From the NCBI GenBank assembly GCA_002500505.1, contig DLRM01000044.1, forward strand, positions 1 through 37,747: a stretch of 37,747 nucleotides of DNA, given 5' to 3'. The DNA comes from Planctomycetes bacterium UBA7888. GTDB taxonomy: Bacteria > Planctomycetota > UBA1135. This document shows positions 32,987 through 37,747 of this stretch, in pieces. Within the stretch, counting starts at the first letter, position 1; the number at the start of each line of letters is the position of its first letter. The notes under the pieces are model-generated. The model was not told the DNA's origin, did no database searches, and saw only the letters and a list, made by a program, of their open reading frames with translations. A program made the translations under genes and the position numbers.

Positions 32987-34248
32987 AGGGGCAAAGCGTC
33001 GCCATAGCGGGCGGATTCGCCCAGCCACTCCTCAATGCGGAGAAGCCGGTTATATTTTGCAACGCGATCCGAGCGGCAGGGAGCACCGGTTTTGATTTGG
33101 CCGGCGCCAACGGCCACAGCTAAGTCGGCAATCGTGGTATCTTCCGTTTCGCCGGAGCGATGAGAAATCACAGAGCTCCATCCATTGGCAGCGGCCATGT
33201 CAATGGCTTCCATTGTTTCCGTCAGAGTGCCAATTTGATTCACTTTGATGAGGATGGAGTTGGCACTGTCTTCCTCTATCCCGCGTAGGAGGCGAGTGGG
33301 GTTTGTGACGAACAGGTCATCGCCCACCAGTTGAACATCATCGCCAAGGGCATCAGTCATGGCTGCCCATCCTTCCCAATCGTCTTCAGCAAGTCCATCC
33401 TCGATGGAAACAATGGGATAGCTGTTGCACCAGTTCGCATAAATTTCAATAAGTTGCTCGGCGCCACAAGATTTTCCTTCAAAGTGGTATTGGCCGTTTT
33501 TATGAATTTCAGTGGAAGCAACATCGAGGGCAATGGCCATGTCTTTGGGGCCTGCTTTAAGCCCTGCCTTTTCAATCGCTTGCACTAGAAGTTCTACAGC
33601 GGCGACGTTGGACTCAAGGTTAGGAGCAAAGCCACCTTCGTCACCAATCGCGGTCGAGAGTCCCTGTTCTTTCAGCAGAGCTTTTAATGCGTGATATGTC
33701 TCTGCGCACCATCGAAGAGATTCGGCAAAGTTTGGTGCTCCCCAGGGCTGAATCATGAACTCTTGGAAGTCCACATTGTTGTCCGCATGTGCACCACCGT
33801 TTAGAACGTTCATCATGGGTGCGGGAAGGCGGTTGGCACTGGAGCCACCTAGGTAACGGAAGAGGGGGAGTTCGGCATCGGCGGCGGCGGCAACTGCGTT
33901 AGCCAAGGAAACGCCAAGAAGAGCATTTGCCCCAAGGCCGGACTTATTTTCCGACCCATCCAATTCCAAGAGGGCGCGATCCACTTCTTCCTGTTGGTCC
34001 GCATCCATGCCGACCAACTTGGGTGCCAGGATGTCATTCACATTGTGGACGGCCTGTTTAACTCCCTTGCCAAGGTAGCGCTCTTCTCCATCGCGAAGCT
34101 CGATGGCCTCGTGCTGGCCAGTCGAAGCACCCGAGGGAACAGCAGCTCGGCCAAAGGCACCGTTTGCAAGTTCCACATCACATTCGAGGGTAGGATTGCC
34201 CCGAGAATCTAAGATTTCGCGGGCGTGAACTTCGAGAATGTCAGTCAT
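32983..34248 (-). CDS. eno: Enolase
   Basis: Glycolytic enzyme that converts 2-phosphoglycerate to phosphoenolpyruvate (421 aa, normal length). The N-terminal motif AREILDSRGNPTLE and PSGASTGQHEA are present. Catalytic Glu204 lies in GDEGGFAPN and the catalytic lysine is Lys335 in the signature ILIKVNQIGTLTE. Magnesium ligands lie in ALDVAS, IEDGLAEDDWEGW and VGDDLFVTN. SHRSGETEDT and IKTGAPCRSDRVAKYN are typical for the C-terminal half. ATG 34248 has no Shine-Dalgarno sequence. The gene is divergent from the ABC-F gene (82 bp apart) and its stop overlaps the next gene start, so it heads the long minus-strand operon. Confidence 0.98.
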   Translation of the reverse strand: MTDILEVHAREILDSRGNPTLECDVELANGAFGRAAVPSGASTGQHEAIELRDGEERYLGKGVKQAVHNVNDILAPKLVGMDADQQEEVDRALLELDGSENKSGLGANALLGVSLANAVAAAADAELPLFRYLGGSSANRLPAPMMNVLNGGAHADNNVDFQEFMIQPWGAPNFAESLRWCAETYHALKALLKEQGLSTAIGDEGGFAPNLESNVAAVELLVQAIEKAGLKAGPKDMAIALDVASTEIHKNGQYHFEGKSCGAEQLIEIYANWCNSYPIVSIEDGLAEDDWEGWAAMTDALGDDVQLVGDDLFVTNPTRLLRGIEEDSANSILIKVNQIGTLTETMEAIDMAAANGWSSVISHRSGETEDTTIADLAVAVGAGQIKTGAPCRSDRVAKYNRLLRIEEWLGESARYGDALPL

Positions 34249-34330
34249 GGTTGGAGGGTTCGAATCAAGGGCTTCATCTTAGCCGCACTTTATGCGAGAA
34301 TGAACCACTTGCCCCCGTCGGCCACCACCC

Positions 34331-35956
34331 ATGATTACGGTTGAAGACCTCGATTACCGCTACGGTTCCCAAATCCTCTTTCAGGAGGCCTCGCTCAAGG
34401 TTGAGGACAACTGGAAGGTGGGCTTGATTGGGCCGAATGGTTCGGGGAAAACGACTCTTTTTCGACTGATTACGGAGCAAGAAGTTCCAGAAGGTGGCTC
34501 TGTCTCGGTGCCAAACAGGGTTCGTATCGGATATTTCGACCAACGAGTCGGAGAAATGAGCGGGTGTGACCCCGTTGAGCAAACAGTTCGAGAGGCTGGC
34601 CGTGTCCACGAACTCCGACAGGTGCTCGAAGACTTGGAACATCAGATGGGCAGCCCCGACTATGAAGGGGACCTGGAGCAACTCATGGCTCGCTATGCAG
34701 GCCTTCAAAATGAATACCAAACTCTTGGAGGTTATGACGTGGAAGCTCGAGCTAGGGAATGTCTAGCCGGATTGGGCTTCAAAGGAGAGCGCATGACTCA
34801 AGATGTGGGCGAACTTTCTGGTGGATGGAAAATGCGTGTTGCCTTAGCCGGGATTTTGGTTCAACAACCTCAAATCTTGTTGCTTGATGAGCCCACCAAC
34901 CATTTGGATATTGAATCTATCGTTTGGCTAGAGGACTTTATTCGAAACTACCGAGGTACGGTCATGATGACTTGTCACGACCACGAATTTATGAACCGGG
35001 TGGTAAACAGAATTGTTGAGATTGATGAAGGGAAATTGCGCGCATTTCCCGGAGATTACGACTTCTACTTAGAGCAAAGGAAGTTGGAGGATCACCAGAG
35101 GCACGCTGCCTTTGAAAGGCAACAAGCCCATATTGAGCGAGAAATGAAATGGATTAATTCCTATCGCGCAAAAGCAAGGAAGGCGAGTGCGGCCCAATCC
35201 AGGCTAAAGCGTTTGGAGAAGCTTGACAAATTGGAGCCCCCTCGGTCACGGCGCCAAAGAGTTCGATTCAAAATTCCAAAGGTGGCGCGTTCTGGGGATG
35301 ACGTTTTTGTTTGCGAAGAGCTTGGGAAGTCCTTTGGTGAGAACATCGTTTACACCTCCATTGATGCGCATATCCGCCGAGGGGAACGGTGGGCGGTCTT
35401 GGGAATTAACGGGGCTGGGAAAACCACTTTGTTAAAGCTTGTCATGGGAGAGTTGGAAGCCGATTGCGGGAAACTTAAGCGCGGAGTGGGCCTTGAGATT
35501 GGATACTTTGCCCAGCACTCGACGGAGTTGCTTCATCCAGAAACTACTGTTTGGCAAACGATGCAGGGCGAGTTCCCAAGTGAGTCGATGGGAGCCCTTC
35601 GGAAATGCCTGGCTGGCTTTGGCTTTGAAGAGCATGATTTAGAAAAGCCCACAAAAAACCTGTCAGGGGGAGAGAAAGCCCGACTGGTTCTAGCTCGAAT
35701 GATGTTTCGGCCGCCCAATTTTTTGGTTTTGGATGAACCCACAAACCATTTAGATATTGAGGCAAAACAATCCCTTTTGGATGCTTTGCTCTCTTATACC
35801 GGGACCCTACTTTTTGTGAGCCACGACCGACATTTCCTGCAAGCCTTAGGAGATACTGCTTTAATCATCGAAGATGGAGAAGCTAAGACCTATCACAATG
35901 GCTACTGCAACTATGTTGAACTCACCGGGCAAGCGGCTCCTGGAATTCGAGTTTAG
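34331..35956 (+). CDS. ABC-F family ATPase (ribosome-associated type)
   Basis: Soluble protein with two ATP-binding cassettes and no membrane domain (541 aa), of the EttA/Uup/YbiT/YheS class that acts at the ribosome E site. Cassette 1 has Walker A GPNGSGKT (34-41), signature LSGGW and Walker B LLLDEPTNHLD. The inter-cassette linker (about 235-310) is rich in Arg and Lys, as expected for the P-site tRNA interaction motif. Cassette 2 has GINGAGKT, LSGGE and LVLDEPTNHLD. The first H-loop reads TCHDHEF where SHDREF is usual; the His is kept. The exact subfamily, and any antibiotic-resistance role, cannot be assigned. The stop interlocks over 4 bp with the convergent membrane sulfatase-fold gene. 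Confidence 0.93.
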   Translation: MITVEDLDYRYGSQILFQEASLKVEDNWKVGLIGPNGSGKTTLFRLITEQEVPEGGSVSVPNRVRIGYFDQRVGEMSGCDPVEQTVREAGRVHELRQVLEDLEHQMGSPDYEGDLEQLMARYAGLQNEYQTLGGYDVEARARECLAGLGFKGERMTQDVGELSGGWKMRVALAGILVQQPQILLLDEPTNHLDIESIVWLEDFIRNYRGTVMMTCHDHEFMNRVVNRIVEIDEGKLRAFPGDYDFYLEQRKLEDHQRHAAFERQQAHIEREMKWINSYRAKARKASAAQSRLKRLEKLDKLEPPRSRRQRVRFKIPKVARSGDDVFVCEELGKSFGENIVYTSIDAHIRRGERWAVLGINGAGKTTLLKLVMGELEADCGKLKRGVGLEIGYFAQHSTELLHPETTVWQTMQGEFPSESMGALRKCLAGFGFEEHDLEKPTKNLSGGEKARLVLARMMFRPPNFLVLDEPTNHLDIEAKQSLLDALLSYTGTLLFVSHDRHFLQALGDTALIIEDGEAKTYHNGYCNYVELTGQAAPGIRV

Positions 35957-37746
35957 TCCAAAAAACGTTCACATTCTTGGAACACTTGTCCCAAAGTAGC
36001 TTGGGAGTTTTGGAAAACAGAAAGGGTGTCAGGGATACGTTCCCAGTTTGCGTTGTAGGCCGCTCCGCGGCCACCTTCCGGCGTGGGCAAGAATAAAGTT
36101 GTTTCTCCGACACGAATCCCAAGGCCTTGCCAACCTCCCGTGACTCGGATTCGGTGTTGTGGGGGTTGAAACAAGTTTTCTCCTAGGCTCCAAGTGGGAG
36201 ATTCTTCGGGGGGAGCGCCAAGAATTTCTAACACCGTGCGAGGCAAATCAATATGAGATGTCGGTCGACTCTCGGGCCCGGTTGGTATGCCAGGTCCTTT
36301 TACCAGTAGGGGAACATGAACTTGCTCCTGGCTGAAATTAGTTGCGTGTCCCCAGATTCCGTGCTCCCAAAATTCTTCGCCGTGGTCTCCTGTCACGATG
36401 ATGATTGTGTTGTCCGCTTCCCCGCTTTGAACCAGAGAATCCCAGATGTTGGCAACGATGGAGTCGGCATAGTGAACCGCATTTCGATAACGATTCCGAA
36501 TTCGTATTCTTTTGTCTTCCGTGGTTCCATAGGAAATGGGGATGTAGCGGATTTCCTCCTCGTATGGATGAAAGAGAGCAGCTTCGTTTGGGAAACTGTA
36601 AGCCTGGTGAGTGGCATCCAGCAAGAAGAAGGCGAAAAATGGGTTTTCTGAATCCCTTTGGTTTAACCAATCCTGGAATGCCGCTGCCCCTTCAGTGTCT
36701 CGGGACGCAGGCGTGCGACCAGGAAAATCGTCAAAGACAGAGTCTGGGATATCGACCCAGCAGGTGGACCGGAAAGCTGGAAAAGTTTGAGCAGCTGCAG
36801 CGTAAACTCGAAAATCGTAATTGGCTTTTTGAAGGGAGCGTATGAGTGGGGGAGATTCTTTGGCCTCTAGGACGGGGTCCCAATAAGACGCATGAAGTCC
36901 ATAGAGCATGGAGAAAATTCCATGTTGAGTCCAATTCCCTCCGCTGAAGTGATTTTGAAAGTCTCGTGACTTACTCCGAAATGAGCTTAGGAACGGGGCA
37001 TTTTCCTCGTTAATGGCGTCTGCTCGAAGGCAATCTAATACCAAGAAAAGAAGATTCGGGTGAGTCTCTTTCTCTGGAAGAGAAGGGGCTGGAAGAGGAG
37101 CTAGTTTTCGGTCGTCCAAGAGGACAAAAAACTCGCTTAAAGGTTCTTTTCGCAAGGGAACGGGTGCGGCATCCATGCGTTCTGCGACGAGGTCCCTATA
37201 TTCGACTTCGATGCTTGCTTCCCAAAATTGAAGTAGGAGGAAACTAAGGGTAGAGCCCAAGATGACCGTGCCAGCCCAGCGAGCTTCAGAGGCCCCAGAA
37301 GGCTTCGATGCAAACCAAGCTTGGGCGGGGAGAAGAATGGCGGCAAGAAGAACCAAGGGGAGAATGTCGGCCAAGCTAATACTGACAGAGTCATCAATCC
37401 CTGGAGTGAATAGGGCGCCCATGACAGTGGAGTTAATGTGGAAGCCGTAAAAGCCGTGGAGGCGAGTGTCTACAAAGAGGACCCAAATGGCCAAGGTCCA
37501 AATCCCCGCTAGAAGCCAATTGCGTTTCGGGCCGATAAGAAAGCGGTTTACAAGAATGGAAAGGAAGCCCGGGAGCACGGACAAAACGCCAACACTGGAG
37601 ACCAGCCCCAAAAAACCAAATAAGGCAACCGATGCAGAGCTAGCCGGGCTCACTCGGCCTAGAAAACTCAGGCTGAGGAGAACGCCAAGGACGATGTTTC
37701 CAGCCCAAAGGAGGAGAACGGATGAATTCTGTTTACGTTTTCCCAT
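35953..37746 (-). CDS. YejM/PbgA-like membrane protein with sulfatase-fold periplasmic domain
   Basis: 597-aa protein with about five N-terminal transmembrane helices (to about residue 195) and a periplasmic alkaline-phosphatase/sulfatase-superfamily domain. The architecture follows E. coli YejM (PbgA/LapC, 586 aa), the inner-membrane LPS sensor that controls LpxC turnover. Matching segments are VDTRLHGFYGFHIN (TM5 loop), SGGNWTQHGIFSMLYG, VPLLVKGPGIP and the C-terminal QVFQECERFLD. Unlike YejM, the metal site looks complete: Asp238 in LVLDCLRAD, candidate nucleophile Thr273 in GNWTQHG, and Asp454-His455 in TGDHGEEFWE with the following GIWGHATNFS. It may therefore be an active hydrolase or phosphoethanolamine/phosphoglycerol transferase. 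ATG 37746 lies at the window edge, so a more upstream start cannot be excluded. Confidence 0.83.
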   Translation of the reverse strand: MGKRKQNSSVLLLWAGNIVLGVLLSLSFLGRVSPASSASVALFGFLGLVSSVGVLSVLPGFLSILVNRFLIGPKRNWLLAGIWTLAIWVLFVDTRLHGFYGFHINSTVMGALFTPGIDDSVSISLADILPLVLLAAILLPAQAWFASKPSGASEARWAGTVILGSTLSFLLLQFWEASIEVEYRDLVAERMDAAPVPLRKEPLSEFFVLLDDRKLAPLPAPSLPEKETHPNLLFLVLDCLRADAINEENAPFLSSFRSKSRDFQNHFSGGNWTQHGIFSMLYGLHASYWDPVLEAKESPPLIRSLQKANYDFRVYAAAAQTFPAFRSTCWVDIPDSVFDDFPGRTPASRDTEGAAAFQDWLNQRDSENPFFAFFLLDATHQAYSFPNEAALFHPYEEEIRYIPISYGTTEDKRIRIRNRYRNAVHYADSIVANIWDSLVQSGEADNTIIIVTGDHGEEFWEHGIWGHATNFSQEQVHVPLLVKGPGIPTGPESRPTSHIDLPRTVLEILGAPPEESPTWSLGENLFQPPQHRIRVTGGWQGLGIRVGETTLFLPTPEGGRGAAYNANWERIPDTLSVFQNSQATLGQVFQECERFLD

Positions 37747-37747
37747 C

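Overview
The window is a gene-dense bacterial chromosome segment of about 37.7 kb carrying 26 protein genes. I see no rRNA, tRNA, CRISPR array, insertion sequence, phage gene or other mobile element. The gene content suggests an uncultured Gram-negative bacterium of the Planctomycetota type. The main support is a long operon with MoxR ATPase, DUF58, BatA-like and VWA proteins, a DUF4175-like protein, a prenyltransferase/squalene-oxidase-like toroid and a PQQ-type propeller. LPS-type genes (GT9 glycosyltransferase, Kdo-kinase-like protein, YejM-like protein) point to an outer membrane. Shine-Dalgarno sequences are mostly absent, and several genes start with TTG or GTG. The phylum is an inference from gene content, not a measured placement.

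Layout, left to right. (1) 2-8799, mixed strands: a 5'-truncated dicarboxylate/amino-acid:cation symporter, Lon protease (+), a HAD hydrolase (-), a putative lipoprotein metallopeptidase (+), a GT9 glycosyltransferase (-), a Kdo/LPS-kinase-like protein and cysS (+). (2) 8815-13512 (-): the translation/transcription operon nusA-infB-rbfA-trmH, preceded by a leader that contains a strong intrinsic terminator. (3) 13763-16903 (+): thiS, thiG, a CPBP membrane protease, a gamma-carbonic-anhydrase-like protein and larE, tightly packed. (4) 17054-34248 (-): an apparent 17-kb operon running eno, a small membrane protein, moxR, DUF58, BatA-like, VWA/GATase-like, giant PQQ-propeller protein, toroid protein, DUF4175-like, coiled-coil protein and a small C-terminal-motif protein. 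Most junctions are 1-4 bp overlaps. (5) 34331-37746: an ABC-F ATPase (+) convergent with a YejM/PbgA-like membrane sulfatase-fold protein (-).

How they fit together. Region 4 looks like one envelope-associated machine: a cytoplasmic AAA+ ATPase (MoxR), VWA/MIDAS proteins at and in the inner membrane, and several exported scaffolds (propeller, toroid, coiled coil). Its substrate is unknown. The LPS-type genes imply a maintained LPS layer. Region 2 is a near-universal housekeeping operon, here possibly controlled by attenuation ahead of nusA. Region 3 groups sulfur-transfer functions (ThiS/ThiG and LarE). Start sites are often uncertain because ribosome-binding signals are weak.
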